Shown in pieces: positions 32,526 to 43,244 of a DNA stretch of 64,000 nucleotides. The position numbers and the translations under genes were made by a program. Source of the stretch: Bog-473 sp963788585 (GTDB taxonomy: Bacteria; Actinomycetota; Acidimicrobiia; Acidimicrobiales; RAAP-2). The notes under the pieces were generated by a model, which was not told the DNA's origin, ran no database searches, and saw nothing but the letters and a program-made list of their open reading frames with translations. How positions within the stretch are numbered: position 1 is the first letter of the stretch; each line of letters opens with the position of its first letter. The DNA lies in assembly GCA_963788585.1 (NCBI GenBank), contig CAWBHA010000005.1:123720-187719 (forward strand), written 5' to 3'.

Positions 32526-34468
32526 GGCTGACGAGACGGACCGGGATGCGGTCGCCCGTGCTGAGGTCCTGACCGGTGCCCTGGCTCCCGCCGGCCGGTG
32601 CGACGGCCGACGCCACGACGTGCTCGAGGCCGAACCCGGTGCAGGCACCACAGTCGTAGCAGGGCGTCCAGCGGCAGTCCTCGACGCTCACCCGCGCCAG
32701 CGCGTCCTGCCAGTCGCCCCAGAGGAAGTCGCGGTGCAGCCCCGCCGAGATGTGGTCCCACGGGAGTGCCTCGTGCTCGTCGCGCGTCCGGTGGCACACC
32801 TCCTCGAGGCTCAGGCCCTCGGCGGCGAGCGCCGCCTCCCAGAGCGACAGGTCGAAGCGCTCGGACCACTCCTGGAAGGTGCCGCCGGCGCGCCAGACGC
32901 GTTCGATCACCGCGCCCATGCGCCGGTCGCCCCGGCTGGCCAGCCCCTCGGCCACCGAGGCCGCCGGTTCGTGCCAGCGGATCGTCAGGCCGCGGGCCCC
33001 CTTGGCGTGGGCGCGCAGGAGCGCCACCTTGCGCTCGAGCTCGGCGGCGGTGTCCATGCCGAACCACTGGAAGGGCGTGTGCGGCTTGGGCACGAAGCCG
33101 CCGACGGACGCCACGACCGTCACCGACTTGTGGGAGCGCCGGCCGATCTCGGCGCAGCGGGCACCCAGCTCGGCGATCCCGATCACGTCCTCGTCCTGTT
33201 CGGTCGGCAGGCCGATGAGGAAGTAGAGCTTCACCCGCCGCCAGCCCTGGCTGAAGGCGGCGTCGACCGCACCGTAGAGGTCCTCCTCGGTGATCAGCTT
33301 GTTGATGACCGTGCGCATGCGCCAGGTGCCGCCTTCGGGCGCGAACGTGAGCCCGGTCCGGCGCACCTTCTGGATCTCCGCCGCCGTGCCCGACCGTGAA
33401 GGCGTCCACCCGCAGCGACGGGAGGCTCACCGAGACCCGTCCGTCGTGCGCGGGGTCCTCGACGATGTCGCGCACGGTGTCCTCGATCCCCGAGAAGTCG
33501 GCCGTCGAGAGCGAGGTCAGCGTGACCTCGTCGTGCCCGCTCCACTCCAGCCCTCGCTGCACCATCTCGCGCACCTGAGCCGCCGGCCGCTCGCGCACGG
33601 GCCGAGTGATCATGCCCGCCTGGCAGAAGCGGCAGCCGCGGGTGCAGCCGCGGAAGACCTCGACGTTCAGGCGGTCGTGGACGACCTCGGTCAGCGGCAC
33701 CAGCGGGCGGGTCGGATAGGGCCAGTCCGCCAGGTCGCTCACCGTGCGCTTGGTGACCTCGGCCGGCACCCGACGCCGACACCGGCGACGTCGACACCAG
33801 GCGCCCCCCGGCGTAGGCCGGCTCGTACAGCGCCGGGACGTACACGCCCTCGAGACGAGCCAACGACGTGCAACAGCCCGGCGCGGTCGCGCGCCGTCGG
33901 GCGGGCGCGGCCGCCAGCCAGGCGCCCACCACCTCGTTCACCTCGCCCACCACCTCCTCGCCGTCACCCAGGACGAAGGCGTCGACGAAGTCGGCCAGGG
34001 GCTCGGGGTTGAACGCGCAGTGTCCACCCGCCACCACCAGTGCGTCACCGCCGCCGCGTGCGGCGCCGTGGAGCGGCAGTGCGGCCAGGTCGAGCAGGTT
34101 GAGCACGTTCGTGTAGACGAGCTCGGCCGAGAGGTTGAAGGCCAGGACGTCGAAGGCCTCGGCCGGCAGGTGCTGTTCCACGCTGAAGAGCGGCACGCCG
34201 GCGGCCCGCATGGCCGCCTCCATGTCGACCCACGGCGCATAGGCGCGCTCGGCCAGCGCGTCCGGACGCTCGTTGAGGATCTCGTAGAGGATCTGCAGGC
34301 CCTGGTTGGGCAGCCCGATCTCGTAGGTGTCGGGATAGAGCAGGAGCCACGCCACCTTGACCGGGCGCGTGCTCGGGGGCGACCGCACCCTGCTCGCCGC
34401 CGATGTAGCGGGCCGGCTTGGAGACCGTCGGGCAGGAGGCGCTCGATCCGCGGCCAGAGGGTCTCCAT
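32515..34468 (-). CDS. TIGR03960 radical SAM protein, with at least four frame breaks
   Basis: The product can be pieced together across frames: METLWPRIERLLP, then TVSKPARYIGGEQGAV, then VKVAWLLLYPDTYEIGLPNQ, then EVTKRTVSDLADWPYPTRP. The 4Fe-4S motif is C-x3-C-x2-C in FRGCTRGCRFCQAG, and RRTGLTFAPEGGTWRMR and a CYDCGAC cluster lie in the last frame. Frame shifts fall near 34431, 34371, 33769 and 33393, each fixed by removing one base. Since the gene is conserved and its partner is intact over the domain, sequence error is likelier than loss. It may act with TIGR03936 on a tRNA or ribosomal target; this is unproven. Confidence 0.8.
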
Positions 34469-34489
34469 CGCCCCAACCCTACGGGACGC

Positions 34490-36720
34490 TCAACCGCCGC
34501 CCGTCGTGGTCGGCGTCGTCGAGGGCGTGGCCGGCGTGCCCGGCTTCGTCGTCGTGGTCGTCGTCGTCGGCGTCCCGAGCGGTGCGGCGGAGGCGGGCGC
34601 CGTCTGGTCGGTGGGACTGGCCGGCGTCGGCGTGTTGACCGCCCCGGCGATCTGGTCTTGGTTGGTGTAGATGTAGTTGAAGATGTTGCGCACGAGCGGC
34701 GCCGCCGCGTCGGCGCCGTAGCCACCCTGGTCGATCACCGCCAACACGAGGTACTGCGGGTTCGGGTTGGGGCCGAAGGCGACGAACCAGCTGTTGGGCT
34801 CTTGTCCCTGTTGGTTCGACGCGGTGCCCGTCTTCCCGGCGAGGTTCCAACCCGTCGGGAAACCCTGGAAGTCCTGGTACGCCGTGCCGTGCGGGCTTGG
34901 AGACGACGCCCTCGAGCCCCTGGAGGATGGCGGAGTAGTTGGCCGGCGAGATGGCGACGTGCCCGGTCACCTGCGGCTCCATCTTCTTGATCGACCTTGC
35001 CCGTCATCGGGTCGACGATCTCCGATGGCGACCTGGGGTGCGTAGCGGGTGCCGCCGTTGGCGAAGGTCGAGTAGGCGACCGCCTGCTCGATCGGGCGTG
35101 AGCACCGTCTCGCCCTGACCGAACGCCATCTCGATGTTGTCACCGGTGTGCCACTGGGCCGCGTAGGGGAACGCCTTGGGTGCCTCGGCATGGAGCTTGG
35201 CGCGGGTCAGGTAGCTGTCGACCCAGCCCTGGGCCTCACCGGGAAGGTCGATGCCGGTGATCGTCCCCTCGCCGTAGGCGGTCGCCTCGTTCTGGATCGG
35301 CGTCTGCCCGTACTGCGCTCTGCTGCTCCCAGAACATCTCGCCCATCTTGTAGAAGAACGAGTCGCTCGACACGGTCAGCGCGCCGGTGATGTTGTAGAC
35401 GCCGCCGCTGTCGCCGGGGTCGTCGTGGAGGACGCAACCGGTGTCCTGGTCACCCCGGGGGCCGGACAGCCGTCGATCTTGAAGGTCCCGGTGTCGTCGT
35501 AGGTGTACGAGGGCGTGATGAGACCGCTCTGCAGCGCCGCCGTGGCCGTCACCAGCTTGAAGGTCGAGCCCGGGGTGTAGAGGCCCTCGATGGCCTCGTC
35601 GTTCTCGGCGCCGCTCTGTTGCAGTGCGGTGAAGTTGGCCTGCGAGATGCCGCCGACCCATTCGTTGAGGTCGTAGCTCGGGAAGGAGGCCAGCGCGAGG
35701 ACCTGGCCGTTCTGCGGGTTCATCACGATGGCCGCGCCGTTGGGGGCCGGCGGCGACGCGCCCGTCCACGGCGTCGACGTCTTCCGGTCGGTGAGGATCT
35801 GGTTCTGGAGGTCGTTCTCGCACCACCTGCTGCAGCCCGCTGTCGATGTTGAGCACCACGCTGTCGCCGATCTGCGGCGCGGTGGAGCTGAGCGTGCCGA
35901 CGACGGTGCCGCTGGCGTCGACGGAGAGGGCTTGGCGGCCCGCCACGCCCCGCAGGTAGGGCTCGTACTGGGCCTCGATCCCCGACACGCCCACCTGGCT
36001 CCCCTGGGTGTAGCCGTCGTTGGGGTGGGCGGCCAGGTAGGTGGACGAGATGTCGCCGACGTAGCCGAGGATCTGCGTGCCGGTCGTCCCGCCCTGGGGG
36101 TAGGTGCGCTGGGCGACCGTCTCGACGCTGACGCCGGGGTACTCCGACTGGTGCGTCTGGAGGAACTGCACGGTTGCCGTCGACACGCCGGTCGCCACGG
36201 GCACCGGCTCGTAGGGGCTGTACTGGACGTTGTTGACCGACGCCTGCACCTGCTTCGGCGTTTCGCCGACCAGCGCCGCCACCATGCCGACGATGCTCGG
36301 GTTCTGCGCCGCCTCGGCGCGCGAGAGGAGGATCTCCTCCTGGGGCGTGTTCGACACCAGGACCGTCCCGTTGCGATCGACGATCTCGCCGCGGGGGGCC
36401 GGGATGCTGACCACCCGCACCTGGTTGCGCGTCACGTTGGCGGCATAGGTCTTGCCCTCGACCACCTGGAGCGTCCACAGCCGGAGGACCAGGACGCCGA
36501 AGAGAAGGAGGACGATGACGCCGACGATGCGCAGCCGCAGGTTCGGCCGTGACTCCTCTTCCTCGGGCGAGCCGACGATCGATGCAACGTTGACGCTCTT
36601 GCGCGGTCGCATGCGGGGCTGGCGCGCGTCGGCGCGCCACGAGCTCCGGCGCGTCGGGCGCGTCGAGGGCTTGGGGTGGAGCCGGTCGCCGCGGATCGGG
36701 TGGCGGAGGGTCCGCTTCAC
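34490..36720 (-). CDS. mrdA: Penicillin-binding protein 2 (elongation transpeptidase), about seven frame breaks
   Basis: This is the class B PBP of the rod complex. A transmembrane segment (LRIVGVIVLLLFGVLVLRLW) follows a cytoplasmic stretch. The catalytic S-x-x-K is GSTFKLVTA, the second motif is in SSDSFFYKMG, and KTGT occurs in NLAGKTGTASNQQG. A Thr/Pro-rich tail ends at 34490. Reading needs seven single-base corrections, near 35822, 35457, 35325, 35096, 35030, 35000 and 34895; six are extra bases. The likely start is GTG 36720, overlapping the mreD stop; an ATG at 36612 is the alternative. Confidence 0.85.
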
Positions 36721-37255
36721 CAGATCCTGCTGTCGGCCTGGGCCCCGACCAGTGATCGGCGATGGGTCTCGCCGGCCAGCGCCCATCGCATCATCCGGCT
36801 GACCGGGACGACCAACACCACGCTGGAGACCCCGACGACGAGGAAGAGGGCCAGAAAGTCGATCTGCACCATCTGTCCCTGGCCGAGAATTGCGCCGAGC
36901 ACGGCGAACAGCATGTCCGCTGCGACGCTTCCCGCGAGCGCGGCCACCGGCTTCAGCCACGCCGCCCGCGGGTCAACCGCCGTGGTCAGGGAGCCCGTGA
37001 CGTAGCCGAGCAGGCATCCCACCAGGGCCGAGAGGCCGAAGGGCGTCGGGAGGACCAGATCGAAGGACAACCCCGCCCAGAACCCCACGATGGCGCCGGT
37101 CTCGGGCCCGTCCAGCGAGCGCGGCGGTGATCGGGAGCAGCCACAGCAGGTCCGGATGGGCCCCGCCGATGCGCAGCGCCACCATCACGGTCTGCTGGAC
37201 CATCAGCACGATGAAGATCACGAGCGCCACCCGGAGCCATGGAGCGGGCGCTCAC
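36717..37255 (-). CDS. mreD: Rod shape-determining protein MreD, with two frame breaks
   Basis: Hydrophobic segments expected for MreD are found in two frames: RVALVIFIVLMVQQTVMVAL and HPDLLWLLPITAALAG, then GAIVGFWAGLSFDLVLPTPFG and LVGCLLGYVTGSL, DFLALFLVVGVSSVVLVVPV. The GTG at 37255 overlaps the mreC stop but needs one extra base removed near 37240, and another extra base is near 37105. The stop overlaps the GTG proposed for mrdA. MreD is a multi-span partner of MreC and PBP2 in side-wall growth. Confidence 0.82.
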
Positions 37256-38088
37256 GGCGAGGGCACCCACTGCACGACGTCGACGTAGGCCAGCTGGTCG
37301 AGGTTCGCCCTGGGGTCGACCTCGATCGTCTCCTGGCTGGCGCCGGACGCGGTGTGGAACGAGCGCACCGTGGCCACCGGGATCCCCGGCGGGAAGGCCG
37401 CCGCGTCGAGACCGCTCGTGTACATGACTTCGCCCGTGTGCAGCGGGGTGTGCGGCGGCACCAGGTCGGCCGTCATGGAGTTCCCGGGACCCTGCCCGTC
37501 GACGATGCCCGTGTAGCCGTTCTGCGGCCCGAAGGCCACGCCGACCTTCGACTGGCCGTCGGTGACGAGTTGCACCACGCAGGTGTGGTGGAACGACTGG
37601 ATCACCTGGCCCACCAGTCCCCCCGCCCCGACGACGGGATAGCCCACGTCGACGCCGTCGTCGCGGCCCTTGTCCAGGGTGATGGTCGCGGTGAAGTTGG
37701 ACTCGTACTCGTCCTGGGTCTGCGCGGTGACCGTCGGCAGCGACTGGAGGAACGGGAGGTTCTCCAGCGCGGTGAGCTCACGCAGCTGGTTCTGCTCGAA
37801 GGCCTTCTCGGACTGCGCCGCCTCGATCTGGCCCAGGGCGCGCTGGAGCCGCTCGTTCTGCGACTGGACGGAGCCGTAGTCGAAGGCGCCGACGAAGAAG
37901 TTGCCGATCGGGCTGATGATGTCCTGCACGCCCTGGCGCAACGGGGCGTACACATCGTTCGCCACCGATTTCACCCCTGAAGTCAGGCTGTGCGTCCGCC
38001 CGTTGAGGTCGAGCGAGATGAGGGAGAGCGAGAGAACGACGAGGATGACGACCGTCAGCGTGCGGCGCGACCGCCGGGACCGGGCCAC
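37252..38088 (-). CDS. mreC: Rod shape-determining protein MreC
   Basis: The 278-residue protein has one N-terminal membrane segment (RTLTVVILVVLSLSLISL), a coiled coil (about 75-105, QSQNERLQRALGQIEAAQ) and the MreC beta domain (FTATITLDKGRDDGVDVGYPV, GVMYTSG-like EVMYTSGLDAAAFPPGIPV). It links MreB to PBP2 in the periplasm. The frame is intact, unlike its two downstream neighbours. The GTG start is at 38088. Confidence 0.93.
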   Translation of the reverse strand: MARSRRSRRTLTVVILVVLSLSLISLDLNGRTHSLTSGVKSVANDVYAPLRQGVQDIISPIGNFFVGAFDYGSVQSQNERLQRALGQIEAAQSEKAFEQNQLRELTALENLPFLQSLPTVTAQTQDEYESNFTATITLDKGRDDGVDVGYPVVGAGGLVGQVIQSFHHTCVVQLVTDGQSKVGVAFGPQNGYTGIVDGQGPGNSMTADLVPPHTPLHTGEVMYTSGLDAAAFPPGIPVATVRSFHTASGASQETIEVDPRANLDQLAYVDVVQWVPSP

Positions 38089-38110
38089 CCAGGAGAAACC
38101 GGTCGCTCGG

Positions 38111-39142
38111 TCAGCGTGTGGAGGTGGTGATCAGCACCCGCTTCAGCGCTTCGAACTCTTCCAGGCACTGGCCGCTGCCTACGGCGACGCAGTTCAGGGG
38201 GTCGCGAGCCACCACGATGGGCATGCCGGTCTCGTGCTGGAGCCGGGATTCCAGTCCGTGCAGCAGCGCCCCACCGCCGGTCAGCACGATGCCCTGCTCC
38301 ATGATGTCGGCCGCCAGTTCCGGTGGTGTCCGGTCCAGGGTGACCTTGACCGCGTCGATGATGGCCGAGACCGGCTCCTCGATGGAACGCCGGATCTCCT
38401 CGGTGGAGACGACGATCGTCTTCGGCAACCCGCTCACGAGGTCGCGGCCGCGGATCTCCGCGTGCAGCTCCTGCTCGAGTGGGTAGGCGGAGCCGAGGGT
38501 GATCTTGATCTCCTCTGCGGTGCGCTCACCGAGCGCGAGGCTGAACTCCTTCTTCACGAAGGACACGATCGCGTCGTCGAGCTCGTCGCCGCCGATGCGC
38601 ACCGATTGGCTCGTGACGATGCCGCCCAGTGAGATGACCGCGACCTCGGTCGTCCCGCCGCCGATGTCGACGACCATGTTCCCGGTCGGCTCGTGGACGG
38701 GGAGGCCGGCTCCGATGGCCGCGGCCATCGGCTCCTCGATGATGTAGGCGCGCCGTGCACCCGCGTACTCGGCGGCCTCCATGACGGCGCGTCGCTCGAC
38801 GCCCGTGATCCCCGAGGGCACGCAGATGACCATGCGCGGCTTGGCAAAGCGGCGCTGGTGCACCCGGTGGATGAAGTAGCGCAGCATCTTCTCGCAGATC
38901 TCGAAGTCGGCGATCACGCCGTCCTTCAGGGGCCTGATGGCCTGGATGTTCGACGGTGTTCGGCCGATCATCCGCTTGGCCTCCGCCCCCACGGCGAGCG
39001 GTCGCCCGTCCTTGATGTCGACGGCGACGACGGAGGGCTCGTTCAGGACGATGCCGCGGCCGCGGACGTAGACCAGCGTATTGGCGGTGCCGAGGTCGAC
39101 GGCCATGTCACGGCCAAGGAGGGAAAGACGATTTTCGGCCAT
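38111..39142 (-). CDS. mreB: Rod shape-determining protein MreB (actin-like)
   Basis: The 343-residue actin homologue has MAVDLGTANTLVYVRGRGIV, the ATP-site VVDIGGGTTEVAVISLGGI, and ITGVERRAVMEAAEYAGARR, EEPMAAAIGAGLPV. It forms membrane filaments that organise elongation. A promoter is visible about 70-100 bases upstream. Its presence implies a rod-shaped cell with side-wall growth, unlike the polar growth of mycobacteria. Confidence 0.97.
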   Translation of the reverse strand: MAENRLSLLGRDMAVDLGTANTLVYVRGRGIVLNEPSVVAVDIKDGRPLAVGAEAKRMIGRTPSNIQAIRPLKDGVIADFEICEKMLRYFIHRVHQRRFAKPRMVICVPSGITGVERRAVMEAAEYAGARRAYIIEEPMAAAIGAGLPVHEPTGNMVVDIGGGTTEVAVISLGGIVTSQSVRIGGDELDDAIVSFVKKEFSLALGERTAEEIKITLGSAYPLEQELHAEIRGRDLVSGLPKTIVVSTEEIRRSIEEPVSAIIDAVKVTLDRTPPELAADIMEQGIVLTGGGALLHGLESRLQHETGMPIVVARDPLNCVAVGSGQCLEEFEALKRVLITTSTR

Positions 39143-39212
39143 AGCTGGAACTCTCCCGAGGGACTTGCATGATGGGCGCCGGGGGGACCGACACCCCTGA
39201 CGGAGTGCCCAC

Positions 39213-39241
39213 AGGCTATGGGACTCTGCAGGGGTTCACAA
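39213..39241 (-). promoter_or_regulatory. Putative promoter of the mreB operon
   Basis: On the minus strand TTGTGA (39236-39241), a 17-base spacer and TAGCCT (39213-39218) fit a housekeeping promoter of the TANNNT type. The predicted start near 39206 gives a ~64-base leader. A GGGA-rich segment precedes the ATG. Confidence 0.5.
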
Positions 39242-39335
39242 GGCGGACGGCGTGACACGCCTGTCTGAGCAGGGATCCACCCGCGTTTCGCGCTACGTGC
39301 CGCGCGGGCACACAGCCGGTAGCGGCTGCGGGAAC

Positions 39336-39752
39336 CTAGGACGAGGCGAGCTCGGGAAAGAAGAGTGCGATCTCTCGCACCGCCGAATCGTGCGAGTCCG
39401 AGCCGTGCACGAGGTTCTCGGTCGTCTCGATCCCGAAGTCGCCGCGGATGGTGCCGGGCGCCGCTTCCGCCGGATTGGTTGCGCCCACCATGAGGCGCAC
39501 GACGGCGTAGGTGTCCTTGGGTCCCTCCACCACCAGCAGCAGGGCCGGCGACCGTGTGATGAACGTGACCAGGTCGCTGAAGAACGGCTTCTCCCGGTGC
39601 TCGGCGTAGTGCGTCTCGGCGACCTCTTTGGTGATGGTCCGGAGCTCTGCCGCGACGAGGCGCAGTTTCTTGCGCTCCAGGCGTCCGACGACCTCTCCGG
39701 CCAGGCCCCGTTCGACGCCGTCGGGCTTCACGATGACAAGGGTGCGGTCCAC
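39336..39752 (-). CDS. ndk: Nucleoside-diphosphate kinase
   Basis: The 138-residue enzyme moves phosphate between nucleoside tri- and diphosphates. The phospho-His lies in the expected motif, with the sequence TENLVHGSDSHDSA and NPAEAAPGTIRGDFG; the N-terminus DRTLVIVKPDGVERGL is diagnostic. It lies between folC and mreB, as often in Actinobacteria. Confidence 0.97.
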   Translation of the reverse strand: MDRTLVIVKPDGVERGLAGEVVGRLERKKLRLVAAELRTITKEVAETHYAEHREKPFFSDLVTFITRSPALLLVVEGPKDTYAVVRLMVGATNPAEAAPGTIRGDFGIETTENLVHGSDSHDSAVREIALFFPELASS

Positions 39753-39886
39753 GAATCGTCGACACTACACAACCGGGCCGTCCGCTCGGCCGCAGGTCCG
39801 TCGGCGGCGGCCTGTGGCGTGACGGCGGTGCGTCGCGCTGCCGCCCTCGCCGCCCTCGCCGCCGGCGGCGCGTCCGTGTCACCGGC

Positions 39887-41215
39887 TCAGCGCCCGGCTT
39901 CCTCCCACGGGACCGACGACGCGAGCACCTCGGCGCGTGCCGTGCCCACGACGTAGAGCGAACCCGCCACGACGACGGCGCCGTCCGCGCCGACCATGCC
40001 GCGTGCCACGAGCAACGCGGCGCGGACGTCGGGCTCCTCGTAGACGGCGAGGCCGAGTGCACGTCCCGCTTCACTCACCGCCGCCACGGGCATGGCGCGC
40101 GGCGATACGGGCTCGCACGCCACGATGGCGCTCACCCCCGCCGACGCGAGCGGTGCCAGCATGGCCGACGGGTCGCGGCCGGAGAGCATGCCCACCACCG
40201 CGACGGTGACCCCGTCGACGGCGAACTCCTCGGTCAGCGCATCCCCGAGCGCCGCCATGCCGGCGGCGTTGTGCGCGCCGTCGACGAGCAGCAGCGGATA
40301 CCGTCCCAGCACTTCGAGCCGGCCGGGCACACGGACGGCGCCGAAGGCCTCGTCCACGACGTCGGGCGCGAGGGGGTCGTCGAAGAAGGCCTCGACCGCC
40401 GCCAGTGCCACCGAGGCGTTGCGCCCCTGGTGGGCGCCGTGGAGCGGGACCAGCACTTCCTCGTAGCGCCCGCCGGGCGTCCAGAGTGTGACGAGGCGGC
40501 CACCGACCGCGACCTGGTTCGACGCGCAGCCGAAGTCCCGGCCGGCCACCCAGACGGACGCCGCCCCGACAGAGGCGGCGTGGTCCGCGACGATGTCGAC
40601 CAGCTCGGGGGCCATCTCCCCCACCACGACCCGGCTCCCGGGCTCGATGATCCCGGCCTTGTCGGCCGCGATGCCCTCGAGCGTCGGGCCGAGCACGTCG
40701 GTGTGGTCGAAGCTCACGTTGGTCACGACGGCCACGTCGCCGTGGACGACGTTGGTGCAGTCCCACGTGCCACCCAGACCGACCTCGACGACCATGGCGT
40801 CGACGGCCTCCGTGGCGAACCACGAGAGCGCGGCCGCCGTGAGGAGCTCGAAGCGTGTCGGGCGTTCGGGCAGCAGCGACCGAAGCATCGCCAGCTCGGT
40901 GAGGACGGCCGTCAGCGACTGGTCGTCGATCGGCACACCGTTGCGGGCCAGACGCTCGGCGACGACGTGGAGGTTGGGGCTCGTGTAGGTCCCGACGCTG
41001 AGGCCCTTGGCCATGAGGAGCGCCGTCGTCATGGCCGACGTCGAGCCCTTGCCGTTGGTGCCGGTGATGTGAATGGAGGGGATGGTGTCCTGTGGCTCGC
41101 CCAACAGCGCGGTGAGCGCGCGCATCTGGTCGAGCGTCGGCAGGGCGCGTCGGCGCGGCATGTTCCGCTCGAAGTCGATGTGGCCGTCGAGCCAGCGCGA
41201 GCGCGTCCTCGACAC
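39887..41215 (-). CDS. folC: Folylpolyglutamate synthase / dihydrofolate synthase
   Basis: The 442-residue Mur-ligase-like enzyme has the P-loop IHITGTNGKGSTSAM, the EVGLGGTWDCTNVV motif, VSFDHTDVLGPTLEGIAADKAGI, and LLVDGAHNAAGM. It adds glutamate to folates and may make dihydrofolate. It follows clpX; valS, often between them in relatives, is absent here. Confidence 0.95.
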   Translation of the reverse strand: MSRTRSRWLDGHIDFERNMPRRRALPTLDQMRALTALLGEPQDTIPSIHITGTNGKGSTSAMTTALLMAKGLSVGTYTSPNLHVVAERLARNGVPIDDQSLTAVLTELAMLRSLLPERPTRFELLTAAALSWFATEAVDAMVVEVGLGGTWDCTNVVHGDVAVVTNVSFDHTDVLGPTLEGIAADKAGIIEPGSRVVVGEMAPELVDIVADHAASVGAASVWVAGRDFGCASNQVAVGGRLVTLWTPGGRYEEVLVPLHGAHQGRNASVALAAVEAFFDDPLAPDVVDEAFGAVRVPGRLEVLGRYPLLLVDGAHNAAGMAALGDALTEEFAVDGVTVAVVGMLSGRDPSAMLAPLASAGVSAIVACEPVSPRAMPVAAVSEAGRALGLAVYEEPDVRAALLVARGMVGADGAVVVAGSLYVVGTARAEVLASSVPWEEAGR

Positions 41216-41278
41216 TGCCGAAAGGTAAGGGGACCGCCTCGTCCACCACGGCCCGACTCGGTTCCGTGTCCGAGTCGG

Positions 41279-42557
41279 TCAGGATGCGGCGCGGCGCGAG
41301 CGCGTCGACTTGACCGCCGCGCCACCGAGCGGCACCAGCGTCGGGGCGACCCGGTCGAGCACGACGGAGCGGTCCACCACGCACTTGCCCGACGTCGGTG
41401 CGACTGGGCAGGTCGTACATGACGTCGAGCAGCACCTCTTCGAGGATGGCCCGCAGCCCGCGGGCGCCCGTGCCGCGCAGGAGCGCCTGCTCGGCCACCG
41501 CCTCGAGCGCGTCGGGCGTGAACTCGAGCTCGACGTTGTCGAGCGCGAAGACCCGCTCGTACTGGCGGGTGAGCGCGTTCTTCGGCTCGACGAGGATCTG
41601 CACCAGTGCGTCCTTGAAGAGCGGCGACACCGCGCTGACCACAGGGAGCCGGCCGATGAACTCGGGGATCAGGCCGAATTTGATCAGGTCCTCGGGCAGC
41701 ACGTGGCGCAGGATCTCGCCGTCGTCGCGGTCCTTTCGGTGCACCTCGGCCCGGAACCCGATGCCGCGCTTGCCGATGCGGCTCTCGATCAGCTTGTCGA
41801 GCCCGGCGAACGCACCGCCACAGATGAACAGGATGTTGGTCGTGTCGATCTGGATGAACTCCTGGTGCGGGTGCTTGCGCCCGCCCTGCGGCGGCACCGA
41901 CGCGGTCGTCCCCTCGAGAATCTTCAGCAGCGCCTGCTGCACGCCCTCGCCGGAGACGTCCCGGGTGATCGACGGGTTCTCGCTCTTGCGGGCGATCTTG
42001 TCAATTTCGTCGATGTAGATGATCCCGGTCTCGGCCCGCTTCACGTCGTAGTCCGCCGCCTGGATCAGCTTCAGCAGGATGTTCTCGACGTCCTCGCCCA
42101 CGTACCCGGCCTCGGTCAGGGCGGTGGCGTCGGCGATGGCGAAGGGCACGTTGAGCATGCGGGCCAGGGTCTGGGCCAGCAGCGTCTTGCCGCACCCGGT
42201 CGGGCCGAGCAGCAGGATGTTGGACTTCGCCAGCTCGACGCCGTCCTCCTGGGGCGGCGGGCCGGCCTGCACCCGTTTGTAGTGGTTGTAGACGGCGACC
42301 GAGAGGATCTTCTTGGCGTACTCCTGGCCGACGACGTAGTCGTTGAGGAAGTCGAAGATCTCGCGCGGCTTCGGAAGGTCCTCGAAGCTCAGCTCCGTGG
42401 ACTCGTCACGCTCCTCGGCGATGATGTCGTTGCACAGGTCGATGCACTCGTCGCAGATGTAGACGCCCGGTCCGGCGATGAGCTTCTTGACCTGCTTCTG
42501 CGTCTTGCCGCAGAAGCTGCACTTGACGAGATCCCCACCTTCACCGAACTTCGCCAC
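41279..42557 (-). CDS. clpX: ATP-dependent Clp protease ATP-binding subunit ClpX, one C-terminal frame break
   Basis: ClpX unfolds substrates for ClpP. The N-terminal zinc domain is CSFCGK...CDECIDLC. Walker A is LLGPTGCGKTLLAQ, Walker B IIYIDEIDKIA, and the ClpP-binding loop is near the IGF-like KRGIGFRAE. The frame runs on without a stop past MYDLPSRTDVG; removing one G near 41393 gives GKCVVDRSVV and a C-terminus ending at TGA 41279. This matches ClpX ends and argues for a sequence error. Confidence 0.94.
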
Positions 42558-42590
42558 CCGATCGCTTCTCCCGTCCCGTACCCGATGGTC

Positions 42591-43244
42591 CTATGCGGCG
42601 CCGATGGCCTCGAGCGGGGCGACGTTACGCGCCGTGATCACCTCGTCGATCACGCCGTAGGTCACCGCCTCCTCGGCCGTCATTATGAAATCGCGGTCGG
42701 TGTCCTGGGCGACCTTCTCCTGGGTCTGCCCGGTGTCCTCGGCCAGCATGCCGGAGAGCAGGTCGCGCATCCGGATGATCTCCTTCGCCTGGAGCTCGAT
42801 GTCGCTGGCCTGGCCCTCGACACCACCCCACGGTTGGTGCAGCAAGATGCGGGCGTGCGGGAGGGCGAACCGCTTGCCCTTGGCCCCGGACGCCAGCAGC
42901 ACCGCGGCGGCCGAGGCGGCCTGCCCGAAGCAAAAGGTCGACACGTCGGCCTTGATGAACTTGAGCGTGTCGTAGATGGCGAAGAGCGCCGTGATCTCCC
43001 CGCCCGGCGAGTTGATGTAGAGGTGGATGTCCTTGTCGGGCTCCTCGGACTCGAGGAAGAGCATCTGGGCGCAGATGAGATTGGCCACCGCGTCGTCGAC
43101 CGGCGTGCCGAGGAAGATGATGCGCTCCCGGAGCAGCCGGGAGTACAGGTCGTAGGCTCGCTCACCGCGGTTCGACGACTCGATCACGGTGGGAACCAAG
43201 TAGTTGTACGCCTTCATCGCGTCCCCCGCACTGTGCACCTTCAC
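42591..43244 (-). CDS. clpP: ATP-dependent Clp protease proteolytic subunit
   Basis: The catalytic triad is visible: Ser in FCFGQAASAAAVLL, His in ILLHQPWGGVEG, and Asp in the DTDRDF region. The start at GTG 43244 overlaps the tig stop and follows GAGGAG; ATG 43217 (MKAYNYLVPTVIE) is an alternative. Only one clpP is present here, although Actinobacteria often have two in tandem. Confidence 0.95.
   Translation of the reverse strand: MKVHSAGDAMKAYNYLVPTVIESSNRGERAYDLYSRLLRERIIFLGTPVDDAVANLICAQMLFLESEEPDKDIHLYINSPGGEITALFAIYDTLKFIKADVSTFCFGQAASAAAVLLASGAKGKRFALPHARILLHQPWGGVEGQASDIELQAKEIIRMRDLLSGMLAEDTGQTQEKVAQDTDRDFIMTAEEAVTYGVIDEVITARNVAPLEAIGAA

Noticed and set aside
40071..41278. Extension of the clpX frame through folC
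   Set aside because: The frame lost its stop by one extra base near 41393; the continuation is a folC shadow.
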